Under the pieces are notes generated by a model that searched no databases, was not told where the DNA came from, and was given only the letters and a program-made list of their open reading frames with translations. A program made the translations under genes and the position numbers. Shown piece by piece: positions 36,591-47,239 of a stretch of 64,000 nucleotides of DNA. How positions within the stretch are numbered: the first letter of the stretch is position 1; every line of letters starts with the position of its first letter. This DNA comes from Xestospongia muta. Lineage: Eukaryota > Porifera > Demospongiae > Haplosclerida > Petrosiidae. The stretch is taken from the NCBI GenBank assembly GCA_963693285.1, contig OY848917.1, positions 30,825,245 through 30,889,244 on the forward strand, written 5' to 3'.

Positions 36591-36683
36591 ATGTGACCTA
36601 ACTGTTAATGTACTATGTAGGTGCCAATAATGTGTTTGTATAGATCATTGACACTTGCATAGTACATTGACAGTTAGGTCATA
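36591..36683. repeat. Hairpin-forming inverted repeat
   Basis: Left arm 36591-36622 (GACCTAACTGTTAATGTACT...) pairs with right arm about 36652-36683 (AGTACATTGACAGTTAGGTC) with few mismatches and a loop of about 29 bases. It may be a very short MITE. Confidence 0.75.
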
Positions 36684-36887
36684 ACCTGTATTACTAGTGT
36701 ACGCATACCAAAGTACAAATTAATTTCTCCAAAATCAGGAAATTACATAAAAAATTGCTCAGCAACATAGGATACACAGTCAATAATCATAATATATACC
36801 TGGCAGATGTACATTATGTTTGTGTCATTGCTCAAGAACATAGGATACAAGCATAATTTATAGTAATTATTATTATCTAACACTTAC

Positions 36888-36986
36888 TTTAGCAGTTGAG
36901 TTTGGATTAGTACCTCCTTTAATCAACTCAGAGACCACATTAGAATATCCCATGTTAGCTGCGTTATGGAGTGGAGTCCATTGGCT
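36888..36986 (-). CDS. Ankyrin repeat 2 exon (33 codons, phase 0-0)
   Basis: Acceptor CTTAATTTAG before 36986 and donor AAA|GTAAGTG after 36888. It encodes one complete repeat, SQWTPLHNAANMGYSNVVSE followed by LIKGGTNPNSTAK. TPLHNAA is the core ankyrin motif. Confidence 0.9.
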
Positions 36987-37600
36987 CTAAATTAAGAGTA
37001 GAAGATAATGTTATTTAATTACTGTATATTTCACACATGACAATAATCCATTAACCATATAGCTAGTATGATATCATAACTGACACTATAAAGTCATATT
37101 ATGATAGTACATTACTTCATATATAACATTAACTGAACTGTATCTGAGACAATGTGAGTTTATAGAGATGATCTTAGAGTCAACACAAGTACTCAGTTCA
37201 CTTGTAACTAACAATTGACTGGTTTAATTATGTTTACACAATGTTAATTAACTGGAGCTAGTATGTCTATACTTCAGTATATGATTATATCTTATTGTCT
37301 ATATAGTATACTACAAATAATATAAACTGTTTGAATTATAGAGTTATTATGATGAGATATAGTAAGTATATCTTGATGTAGTTTGATATTAATAACATAT
37401 TCCATCAATATACTAGTATAACCTCTGTATAACATACTATTTGTATGATATATCTACTGAGAGCTTGATAGTAACTCTGTTAGGATTGTGTTGATGAGCT
37501 ATTAATATTGGTTTATTAAATGTATACTGTCTTCACATGATACATGTATGTGTGTGTCACTACTATATATTATATGATATGATGACATTTATTAACTTAC

Positions 37601-37699
37601 ACTGTCAGGATTATGATAATTTGGATTTCCCCCTTTTTTTAACAGATCTGTTACACGTTTAACATCTCCTCTACGTGCTGCAGAGTATAAATCTTTATC
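37601..37699 (-). CDS. Ankyrin repeat 1 exon (33 codons, phase 0-0)
   Basis: Acceptor CTTTATAATAG before 37699 and donor AGT|GTAAGTT after 37601. It encodes DKDLYSAARRGDVKRVTDLL followed by KKGGNPNYHNPDS, a divergent capping repeat typical of the first unit of an ankyrin stack. Confidence 0.9.
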
Positions 37700-37870
37700 C
37701 TATTATAAAGATAGTGTTCATATATCTCATGTATTATAGTATATAGTGAGTATACAAAACAACTCTTACAATTATAACACTACTAGGTAGACATTATATC
37801 TACATAATAATACTGATATGTAAATAGTATCACATGATATGATATAATGATAGAAAGGTTATAGACTTAC

Positions 37871-37920
37871 TAGTTTGTCTTGTTGTGATGACATCTTTAA
37901 GTCTGTAGTGTTCTAAGGAC
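37871..37920 (-). CDS. First coding exon of the ankyrin-Roc-COR-Death gene
   Basis: Acceptor TTATCTACAG before 37920; 26 bases of 5' leader; ATG at 37894-37892; MSSQQDKL; donor CTA|GTAAGTC after 37871. I chose this start because it is the only ATG, lies in phase 0 with the first ankyrin exon, and an upstream non-coding exon with a donor at 38752/38751 is available. The eight-residue leader is hydrophilic, so no signal peptide is predicted. Confidence 0.8.
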
Positions 37921-38659
37921 CTGTAGATAAACAAGTAATAATTATAGTAATTAGGTGGGTGTGTACTGACTATATAAACTATTACTATATGTTAGTACAT
38001 CAGTAGTCTTGTCTCATTCTATGAGGAAGATTCTTTTGCTTGTTTCAAATATTTAACTTGTTACAAAGTGAAAGCAATATCTTTTGAGATTAACAATGAT
38101 TCTAGTATCTAGATATGAAAGGTTTATCAAGTAAGCCTCTTATATTCATTGATAATGTTGCGTTGGAACATATACAGAAGACTATAATAACATTCATTTA
38201 CAACACCTCCCATAATTGCATTCCTTAGCTAGGACACAAAGTCAACTAGAATTACCAGACTACAGTGCACTATTCACATTAACAGAACCAAGATATGGAA
38301 CCTGTCTCATAGTGTTATTTGAGTATGTATAATGTACTTAAATGTTGTCAACAACACATTTAGGTTACAGGGTTTGAGATTTATATTCTCAAATAGTTAC
38401 ACTCTCTGGTAAAGCATACAAAACAGTCTGTTTACAGATTTAGATAATTTTAGTACAGCTGAAACTAAAGATATGCTATACCAGACCTATTTTTCATTTG
38501 AGTCTATCTCTAGGGACAAGAGTAGGGTTGGACCTGGTTCATGAGACTACTCAGTTCTATATTATGTCTTAATACAAAGTATGTTCAATTCAACAACACT
38601 ACTACTATATTTAGTATAGGTAAGAAATGTAACATATAACGTATTAGTATTTAAACAAT

Positions 38660-38945
38660 AACTTGAGGTACTGGACCCAGTACATATAGTAACATGTAAC
38701 GTTTCAGTAAATACAGTTTATTAGGTACACTGACATATTAATAATACTTACCACGTTTTGTTGAGTAAGGAAGACTATACTGTAATGAATGATGTCCTGA
38801 TCTTGAAGACTACTGTATATCCTAGCCTTGAGAAACTAGTTGTCAGTGCGTTATTCTTTATCATTAAGAGATACGCCCACTACTTAACATACAAGGAATT
38901 CTAATTAACCTTGAGCAGCCCCACCCTTATCTAGTGTTGAAGTAT
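38660..38945 (-). promoter_or_regulatory. Promoter and non-coding 5' exon of the ankyrin-Roc gene, copy A
   Basis: A donor (ACGTG|GTAAGTATT, 38752/38751) marks the end of a 5' leader exon whose acceptor partner is at 37920. The region upstream (to about 38945: ATTAAGAGATACGCCCACTA, AGCCCCACCCTTAT) is repeated at 39028-39275 and in part at 41235-41345. Conservation of these blocks, but not of neighbouring DNA, suggests a duplicated promoter. No TATA box was identified. Confidence 0.6.
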
Positions 38946-39027
38946 GTTTGCAGCAATGTCAATTATTACAAGTAAATAAAAATTTCCCCAAAAATTTTAT
39001 ATAAAGTAGTGTTGGCAGTAAAAGCAT

Positions 39028-39275
39028 CTAGACTTGAGCTATTGGACCCAGTATATATAGTAACATGTGACAATTCACTTTATTCTGACATATTAATAAT
39101 ACTTACCAAATTTTGTAAAGAAGACTATACTATGATGAATGATGTCCTAACCTTGATCCTTGACAAACTGATTGTCAGTATATACTTTCTTCTTAATCAT
39201 TAAGAGATACGACCATTACTTGAATGCCAGGAATTCTAATTAATCTGGAGTAGCCCCACCCTTATTTCACTTCAG
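39028..39275 (-). promoter_or_regulatory. Promoter/5'-exon duplicate, copy B
   Basis: Direct duplicate of copy A about 350 bases further upstream, including the donor region (TAATACTTACCAAA, donor weakened), ATTAAGAGATACGACCATTA, AGGAATTCTAATTAA and AGCCCCACCCTTAT. It may be an alternative or decayed start for the same gene. Confidence 0.55.
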
Positions 39276-39482
39276 AAAGGTTGGGAAATGACGTAATAAG
39301 TGGGCGTTTAGTGGACAGGAGTAAGTCCATATTGTTGTATAACCTCACAATCAATGTATGAATATCACCTCATGAATAGACATGATAAGTCTGTAAATAA
39401 CTCTTACTCGTAAACAGAAAATTAGTTTTTAATTGACCAACAAATATCATAATCATTTGCCAATAATTGACAATTAATTTAC

Positions 39483-39820
39483 ATCATGTTTACATTGATA
39501 TAAAGGTTATATTAAATAGTAATTGTCTAATGAATTCTTCTTGAGATGATTCATAATGTCCTGAGAGGTCTGTTGCAACATCTAGGTTCAGACCAGTACA
39601 TTTAATGAGAAGGTCATTTAACTGTTCAAAGGAAATGAAGTGAGGATCATGGTCAGGTGATGGTGTAGCAGGCAATAAAACATGAGAAGAAATAGGACCT
39701 GGTTCAAGATGTTTCTTCTGAAGAGCATCAAAAACAGAACCAATGAAGGATCATCAGGAAACATGGGTGAATTCAATGATAAATGTCTGTCAATATTCCT
39801 CCTATATTCATAAGGAGCAT
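39483..39820 (-). CDS. Unidentified minus-strand open segment
   Basis: A continuous frame of about 110 codons after a TAA near 39836. It includes NSPMFPDDPSLVLFFDALQK, PATPSPDHDPHFISFEQLND and SQEEFIRQLLFNITFISM before its stop. Composition looks protein-coding rather than random, but I recognise no domain. It lies between the relic ankyrin exon and promoter copy B and could be a piece of a retroelement or of a lost gene. Confidence 0.3.
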
Positions 39821-39842
39821 AAGAGTTGCCTTAACTCTCCCT

Positions 39843-40265
39843 TTAAACATTAAATGAGAGAATGAATGTACAATTAGATTTTGACTGACTATAATGTTTC
39901 TGTATTACCAAAATAATGAGCAGAAAGGCAGCCTTTATTGCTATTAATATTGATTCAAAAGGAGGGCTCTCAGCATATGCTCGAAACAGTCTAGAGAGTT
40001 CCTTAACAAAGGACTTTACCAGCCCTTCCGAGAGTACCTTGAATAGAATAGGTTCCTTGTCCAGTGAACACCTTAGCATAGCAGGACTCAATTGTCTCAA
40101 TACACTCTTCACTCGAAAGAGCTCCTCAAGTGAAAGATGCTTGGGACAAAGGCTGGTAATGCTGGGACCAGCCATTGACACACAACTGTATATCTGACAA
40201 AAGATCTGATAAAAGTTTAGATGGTGTCCCACCAAGAATGTCAGGAGAGTATCCACTAGACTCAT
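39843..40265 (-). CDS. Unidentified conserved-looking segment, possibly retroelement-derived
   Basis: A 140-codon frame. The part from MAGPSITSLCPKHLSLEELF through AMLRCSLDKEPILFKVLSEG to FRAYAESPPFESILIAIKAA resembles, from memory, an N-terminal region found ahead of reverse-transcriptase ORFs in sponge and cnidarian repeats. I cannot confirm this. It ends at a stop with no further domain. It is probably a truncated fragment. Confidence 0.35.
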   Translation of the reverse strand: MSLVDTLLTFLVGHHLNFYQIFCQIYSCVSMAGPSITSLCPKHLSLEELFRVKSVLRQLSPAMLRCSLDKEPILFKVLSEGLVKSFVKELSRLFRAYAESPPFESILIAIKAAFLLIILVIQKHYSQSKSNCTFILSFNV

Positions 40266-40362
40266 TACTTTAGACTCTAGTATGTAATAACAAGAAGTTA
40301 TTACTTTACTGTAAAATAATGTCTATAAGTCAGTAGTTATTTTATGTATAATATGTACTCAC

Positions 40363-40467
40363 TTCATTTATAGTATAAACATGAACAGATCTATCTTTTA
40401 CAGCACTCTTAATTACATCAAGATCACTATTAGGTCCATTACAAGCTGCATTGTAAAGAGACTACTT
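40363..40467 (-). pseudogene. Relic ankyrin exon of a further gene copy
   Basis: Acceptor CTCTATTTTAG before 40467 and donor GAA|GTGAGT after 40363 enclose 35 codons in phase 0. After K and an in-frame TAG come SLYNAACNG and DLDVIKSAVKDRS, aligning with the first ankyrin exon (DLYSAARRGDVKRV). The nonsense codon at the second position, and the absence of any Roc exon before copy B, indicate a pseudogene fragment from tandem duplication. Confidence 0.65.
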
Positions 40468-41234
40468 CTAAAATAGAGAAAAACATATTATATTCAAAAA
40501 AACTGATAACAGTATATTAGAATATGTCATATAATATAAATATATTAATACCCAACATAGATGATATGTAATCAATACATGTGTCCATGTATATAATGTA
40601 CATGTACTTTACTCATAGTCTACTCCTGTTTTATCTACTAATATTTAACTGATAATAACATGTACTAACATAATACAAGTTTACTTGAACATCATGTAAC
40701 ATCATGTAGACAGTTATATAGTGACAATAATTAAATAATAAGACTATAGAGTTAATAACATCATTTATGATATTAATTAGTTTAGTGAGGAATTCTAATT
40801 AAGACTATTTAGTATGTTATGAATATTATTAATACTTTGGGTGACATTCAAAGTATGTCAATGATCTTTCATACAATATGTTAGACTACATATTAACTGA
40901 CCATTTCTATATATTATTGTTATATTGTTCTATGTAACTATTAAAGTTATCTAATACTACATGTAGTAATCATTGACTCTACCTCTACACTAATAGACCT
41001 AATATCACAGTGTGTTTATTGTCAGGACTAGTTTAATGTACCATTACTTGTATCATACACACACATAGTGTCAACCTGTGAACTCAATCATACTAACATT
41101 GAAGTATATACTATCATTATATAACAATGTCTGTCTATCTACTATAGTCATAGCTATAGTCTATAGTCACATATACTAGGATCAGTTAATGGTTTATACT
41201 ATTAACACAACACACACATATATATACTGCAGTC
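40468..41234. other. AT-rich spacer
   Basis: No gene or repeat recognised between the relic ankyrin exon and promoter copy C; presumably its former first intron. Confidence 0.45.
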
Positions 41235-41345
41235 ACCTACCAGTATCATAGATGATACAACCATTATCTTTTAGTACTTGCTTTCTTTATCATTAAGAAC
41301 CACACCACTAAAATGGTTCATTAGTAATAGTATAGGAATTCATTA
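41235..41345 (-). promoter_or_regulatory. Promoter/5'-exon duplicate, copy C (partial)
   Basis: TTTCTTTATCATTAAGAACC, CACCACTA and AGGAATTC match copies A and B in order. A donor-like GTAG|GTGACT lies at its downstream edge. It lies upstream of the relic ankyrin exon, as expected for its promoter. Confidence 0.45.
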
Positions 41346-42980
41346 TCAACTGTTGTATGTCAAAATTAAATTAATCATAAAAAGTCACTTTATTAATTAT
41401 TACAATATGTATTTATTCTCATAGTTAGTATGTCCAATATCTTCTCAATATCAAGTACTAATGTTAGAGTCATCATATCATTTGATGTCTAAGATCATAT
41501 ACTGTCAATATCTACAAGTAAAAACATTTCCATTATAGATAATAAAGTATATAGTTACTAGTAATATAATACTAGATTAGTTTATCATATTAATATAATA
41601 GAGAGGAACTGATAATGATATATTAGTGTATTCTATTAATACATTATAATGGACATAACATAATTATATTAGAGATGTAAAATATGTGTTAATTAGTTTA
41701 GAAGACATAACAAGTTCAATGTTATATAAACACTACAAAGACATTGATATACATAACAGTTCTACTGTAGTAATTAGAAGAACTATTAATGGTTTCTCAT
41801 ATTGGACCTATTGTATATTGATATTGTACTATACTAGTTACTAAATCAGTGGTGGCTCTAGTACTTGACTGTCACTGATAATTATCAAACTAAATATAAT
41901 AGGTTGAAACACAAGTGATGTCCAGTATTGACACATCTTGTCTTGTCTATAATCCTAAAGCCTCTAGTATAAGTAACCTAGGATATTTGATATATATGGT
42001 TCTTAAGATTCAGGAGAACATCCATATCCTATAATACAAAATATTAGGAGAACCCTAGGACATATTGAGATGGTCTTTCTCATATCATCCAAGAATACAT
42101 AGTCTCTAGTACAAGTATCCCAAGATCCGTGGGACATACTGGGATGGTCCTTAGGGTACAAGTATATCACTTGATTAAGATTAAGAAGAAACAGCTGCAA
42201 ATATCCCCAAAATGTTTGAATATAACTTATGAAAAAATTTGGCAACTATGACACCACACCCAAGTTAGGTTGATGAGACTATTGCTGGAAATCCATTAAC
42301 ACAATCATTCTTAACATGAACATATTATACCAGTACACTATAATACTGTTCATACTTTAAGGATTAGAGAAAACAACTTGAGTTTATGGAATCAAAAAAA
42401 GAATAGCCATTAGCTGGTTGTAAATATTTGAGCTGTTTATATAGAGTAACATGGCCTAAATTCACATTGACAATAAGGGCTGAGAAAAAATTGCATAACC
42501 AGTTAAAGATGTGACATTCAAAAAATTTACTCACAAGAGAGAGAAGTAAAATTGAACTGTTGTCAATTAGGGAAGATGGTGAAGGATTTTAGTAATTGGA
42601 GTTACTCGAAAGAGTTGCAGTCATCATCAGGGAATAGCAGCAGATAAAATGGACACGTTGAAGATGTAGTGAGCTTTGGACTTAATTAATTGCATATTGT
42701 GGTGTCAACCCAAGTCATAGAGCATATTGTACCTGATTCAGTTTACAGACTTAATAGTCCTACCTGTAAGTTTGGCAAGTTGTGTTGAGTTAGAATACAG
42801 ATATGTTAGCTCACTCAATTTACTGCTCATTTAGCAACGACGTGAAACCGATCATCAGAGATGGGAACTCACGAGATACGTTTGTTATTCAACTCTACAA
42901 TGGAGAGATAGTGGTCGTACACAGAGCATTGAGGTAACTAGTATTCAGCGAACGGCATAACAAACACCGATTCTACTAAT
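41346..42980. other. AT-rich spacer, nothing assigned
   Basis: No domain recognised. Around 42820-42940 the composition changes to less AT-rich and may be the LTR or leader of the following gypsy fragment. Confidence 0.4.
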
Positions 42981-42989
42981 TGTTTTAAA

Positions 42990-44060
42990 TTTGGGCAGAC
43001 CGGTACCACATAGCAACTTTAAAGTTTACTTCATCCTGCAAGTCGAACAGAACTGACTTTGAAAACGCACTACAATGTAAAGCCTTTCCCTATAGTACAG
43101 AGATACAAATTTCATATCTGAGAACGTCGTAAGGGAGACTCAGTAGTTGCATATGTAGCATCACTCTAAGCTTTGGGTGGAACACTGGAGAAAGCTTAGA
43201 TGACATGATTCAAGAGAGACTTGTCTGTAGAGTAAGTAATAACCTAAATCAGAGACATTGACACGTTTACTATAAGAAACTGAACTCACGTATAAAAGAG
43301 CTTTCAAAATAGCTCAAGGCATGTAGACCACAGCCAAAGTTGTGGAAAATATCAAAAATCCAAGCTTATATCATGTTACAGTTGTGGGAAAATTGGCTAA
43401 ATCGCAGTGTTCAAGACTAAGTCAATGGACTTTCGTGCTCATTGGTGGCAGAAATGCACGCAAAGGAAAAAAACTGATAGTGGCAAAGATTACTCCTCCT
43501 CCTGAAACCACTTCTTACAGCAACTGGAATGCAGACATATACCACCTCGTACCATATATGGAAAGACCCAGCCTGTAGTGGTCAGAGTTTATCTTAACAA
43601 AATAATGTGTAAATAGACAATGTTCATTGATATCCTTCCTATTTTCTAAAAGACAAAGTGGACAAACAGCTCCACTGCCTTCAGAGTCAAGGAATAATAC
43701 CATCAATTCAATTCTCAGACTGGACAGCTCAAATAGTACCTGTGATTAAGTCAAACAGTTATAATCATATTTGTGGGGACTACAAGATCACTAAAAAAAG
43801 GTTCCAAAGCAAATTGTGACAAAGTTGGACCTGACATGTCCCTATCAACAAATTGAACCAGATGAAGTGTTGAAAAGTACACTACCATCAACAAATTCAA
43901 AGGTGTCTTTCAATTCAACAGATTAATCTTTAGTATTTCTTTGCATCATCAATATTCCAAAAATTATGGAAAACCTTATTACGTGGTCTACAAAGAATCT
44001 CAATCTATCAGGATGACATCCTTGACTATTATCTTGTAACTTGATTTGTATTTTAATAGA
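42990..44060 (+). mobile_element. K02A2.6-like Ty3/gypsy fragment (Gag, zinc knuckle, partial RT)
   Basis: Gag blocks in shifting frames: FHIRERRKGETVV-like near 43110-43150, then ERLVCRVSNNLNQ-like near 43220. They lead to a zinc knuckle (CYSCGKIG, about 43375-43400). From 43715 RT appears: AQIVPVIK, ICGDYKITK, TKLDLTCPYQQI, and YQDDIL at about 44010 (YxDD). Protease and the finger part of RT are deleted. A distinct minus-strand relative begins at about 44470. Confidence 0.6.
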
Positions 44061-44469
44061 TTTAACAAGTTCATTTAAGAAATTTATATCTTTTTGGAAA
44101 AAGTGATTGTAATTAGTATTCCTAATTATATTGGAAATACAATATACATTTCCTTAATTGGACTTAATTGAACTGATAACTTATCTTAACAGAATTCCTG
44201 TATTGAAATAATGATATATTGACACAATTCTCAAGCTGGAACATTGCCAATTCTTCACATTCATTGATAAACTGTCAAAGTATCCAGTACACAGAAAGAA
44301 ATGAGGAATTATGAGATGTTAAAACAGATTTCCATAAGAAAAATATTTGTCTTTTAACATATATAGTGTCAGTCTTATGTTAGATTCTAATCAATGTGGA
44401 CAAATGTACTGATCAATGTGATAGTGGAAGGCATAACCAAAGAGGACTCAGACTTGATAAAATAAAGGT

Positions 44470-44943
44470 CCTATCACCTTGACAACATGCAATGGATCAA
44501 CTTATGCGGTCCTGAGAATACAAGAGCACACAGTCTATCTCCAACATTTAATGTGTGAGCTTTAGTCTCATTCACCATTTTGTCCTGTTTCAGGATGAAT
44601 TAAATCAAAGCAAGGACAACCTTTCCTCTCCATTATTAGTTTAGATGGTGAGATACTTGCACTTGTCTAAAGTAAGATACAATAATTTGAGAGAAACGTT
44701 TTAATCCTATCTTGCATACTATCTTCAAACTTACTGATACCACATTGATGATTCTAAAAAATGTTCAGCCAGCCCACTGGAAGATGGGTGGTACAGTAAA
44801 CTGAGAATATACTTGATTCTATTCTGGTTTATAAAACATTTGATTTAGAAAAAATTGATCTGGAATTCCATCCTTTGCAAAGATTTCCTTTCTGTTTCTT
44901 ATTAGTTGTTTCACATGAGGTAGAATTGACAACATATGGGCAT
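44470..44943 (-). mobile_element. K02A2.6-like gypsy element on the minus strand, integrase part
   Basis: The minus strand reads EIFAKDGIPDQ (about 44890-44860), SKFEDSMQDRIKTFLSNY (about 44735-44680) and DLIHPETGQNGE (about 44600-44565), the middle and C-terminal part of gypsy integrase. It stops at the left edge of the Gmr1-like element at 44944 and resumes beyond 50455, so that element inserted into it. Confidence 0.7.
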
Positions 44944-45324
44944 TGTTACGGGAGCTGATGATCTACATAGCAGTCAGCTGATTGATGACGAAGCCTCTAA
45001 TTGAAATACATATACTTGCTGCACTGAATTAATTAGCACGCAGATTATTGTACACTTACAATTTATTTTCTTACCTATAACTAAAGAATCTCCTAGAAGG
45101 ACCACTTGATAATTGACCAATCAAATTAATTCTTTCTTTGAGCCAAGTGACAGAGTCACTTGGACTGATAACTATGTTTGTTGTTTGTTACTGAGTGTAG
45201 TACATTAAAATTATATCATTTCCTGTTTAATATTTTATAAAAGAAAGTGTTTTAGGACAGCACAATGAGTCTGTCCAGACAAGTAGCCAACTTAACTAGT
45301 AGCAGAATAACACTCTTTGTTACT
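44944..45324 (+). repeat. 5' LTR of the Gmr1-like element
   Basis: Starts TGTTACGGG and ends TTGTTACT. It matches the 3' LTR except for about 60 extra bases near 44970-45045. A TATAAAAG box lies at 45236-45243, suitable for the LTR promoter. Confidence 0.85.
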
Positions 45325-45346
45325 TTTGGTGGCAGTGGTGGGATCT
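45325..45346 (+). other. Primer-binding-like site
   Basis: TTTGGTGGCAGTGGTGGGAT follows the LTR directly. TGG then a G-rich stretch is the usual complement of a tRNA 3' CCA end in gypsy elements. The primer tRNA was not determined. Confidence 0.55.
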
Positions 45347-45498
45347 GAAGAAACAGAAGACCTTCAAGACCCATCAAGCTATAAAGTTACAATCTCAGTG
45401 AGTATCGTCTACAGGGATCACCCACCCTGTTATAACTTACGCAACAAAAGAGGAAGCAAGATCAGCTGTGGGCTATCTCTTCTAATAACAACGAATCA

Positions 45499-46480
45499 TT
45501 GTTAAGTCATATGGACAACTTACCTGTTTGTGGTTTAGAAGAAGATCATGAAACTGAACGTACATCAAAGCGATCAGGTCTTCGATGCATATCTCTTGTG
45601 GATTATAGTGACTTAGCTCTATCAGACAGGGAAGGCATAGAAAAGGTACAGAAAAAGAGAAAGAAACCAACTATGGAAATGGATAAGATTCCAGCTGCTA
45701 TAGTAGCTTTGAGTGACAGTCAACAATGTATGATGAATTCCAACAACAATTTATGGAACAACAACAACAAGCTCAATATGAGCCAAACAGAATAAGATCA
45801 ATGGAAAGGAAACCCAAAATGACTACTCTAATGATCACCCTTTTTAATTATACAGAAGACATACAGGATTTCTTGGATGCCTTTGAGACAACTATGCAAC
45901 TACAGAAGATTGAGGAAGACCAGTGGAGACTTCAACTAGAACCATTGTTGCAAGGTCGGGCTAGAGGCGTGTATGGACATCTGAAAGAGTTGACAACATA
46001 GAGAGAATTGAAAGGAGCCTTACTGAAACATTTTGATGTGACACCAAAGGCCAATAGAAGAAACTTTTGTGAAGCAAAGTGGGTCAAGGATCAAGAGCTA
46101 GAGGACAATGTCATGACAAAGAGAAGCTCTTTAGACATTAGCTTACACCATATGTGATAAGGTATTAGTGGAGGATCTACTAAACAATCTACCGGGAGAC
46201 ATGAAGATCTGGATTAAGGACCAACAACCACAGAATGAGGAACGAGTGGCTGAGCTGCTACAGATATGTTTGTCAAATAAGAAGGATATTAGCACACCAG
46301 GTCCCAGTCAAGCATCTTCTACCCAAACAATGTATGCTACAGACTTGAGAAGAAGCTGCAAAGTTTGGAACAAACAAAAAACAGATGCTGTGAAAGGGGA
46401 AAATACATCTACTAAGGTTGAACAACGATGTTTCAAGTGTGGAAAAACAGGACATTAAGCTCGCAAATGTGAAGAAAAGA
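45499..46480 (+). pseudogene. Gag of the Gmr1-like element, SCAN-like capsid end and zinc knuckle
   Basis: Split over two frames. A KKRKKP basic patch and a Gln/Asn-rich stretch (about 45650-45780) are followed by capsid sequence (NYTEDIQDFLDAFETTMQLQ). A segment RRNFCEAKWVKDQELEDNV, then VEDLLNNLPGDMKIWIKDQ and ERVAELL, resembles a SCAN domain, known to derive from Gmr1-type Gag. A zinc knuckle CFKCGKTGH-stop-ARKC follows at about 46432-46475. In-frame stops at 45999 and 46456 break it. Confidence 0.7.
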
Positions 46481-46494
46481 ACTAAGCTAGTCAA

Positions 46495-46850
46495 ACACTA
46501 TTAGTGAAGCACATAGTCCAGAGTGGACATATCAATGGACTATCTGCTACTAAGATGCAGTTAGACACAGGAGCTCAAAAACGCTCATTCACAGGAATTT
46601 TTTCCCACACTGTGATAGTTCAGGACAGTTTGTACAGATGAGAAACAGTACTTGGCACTCAGACATATCTATTGGTAAAGGCAAAAACTGAACTGGATAG
46701 ATACTTGCATGAAATAGATGTTGCTGTCTCTGAACAGGTGCAGGAATTGTTAGGATGGATCTGCCACTGATGAAACACCTTATATAAGCAATGAATTCAG
46801 AGGAAAAGCAAACAGCAAAAGAACAGCTAGGACCTTCTGAATCAACCAAA
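46495..46850 (+). pseudogene. Aspartic protease remnant of the Gmr1-like element
   Basis: KMQLDTGAQ at about 46554-46580 supplies the catalytic DTGA-type motif directly after the zinc knuckle. Frame is lost soon after. Sequence from 46850 to 47230 is Lys/Asn-rich with repeated CAATCCACCAATAG and no recognised domain. Confidence 0.6.
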
Positions 46851-47239
46851 GCTCAGCACAACAACAGAAAACTCAAAAAGATAAACACAATCCACCAATA
46901 GTTGAACAATTTCCTGAAAAAAACAATCCACCAATAGATAAACAATTTCCTTTTGATAACTTCATTTGATGCAGGAAGAAAACAAAAAAAAAAGGAAAAG
47001 AGTACAAAACTAGAGCGGAGAAAAGAGCTTAATGGGAACAGTATCAAGCTCAGACTCTCTCAATGAACTTACTGAGCTACAAAACAAGGACCTTGAAATT
47101 CAACAATGGGGACAAAATGAACCTCAGTTTTAAAACATGAATATCTGGAGTGTTGTGTTGATGATGGGGCTCTAGAGACAAACAAGTTGAGATTGTCAAC
47201 CAGGTGGTTCTACCTCAACAGTATCATAAACAAGTACTC

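Noticed and set aside
42003..42245. Minus-strand 80-codon ORF with a YLYPKDHPSMSHGSWDTCTRD stretch, possible pseudogene
   Set aside because: No domain and no supported splice context; it may come from the small repeat around CCTAGGAYAT..CATCCAAG seen twice nearby.
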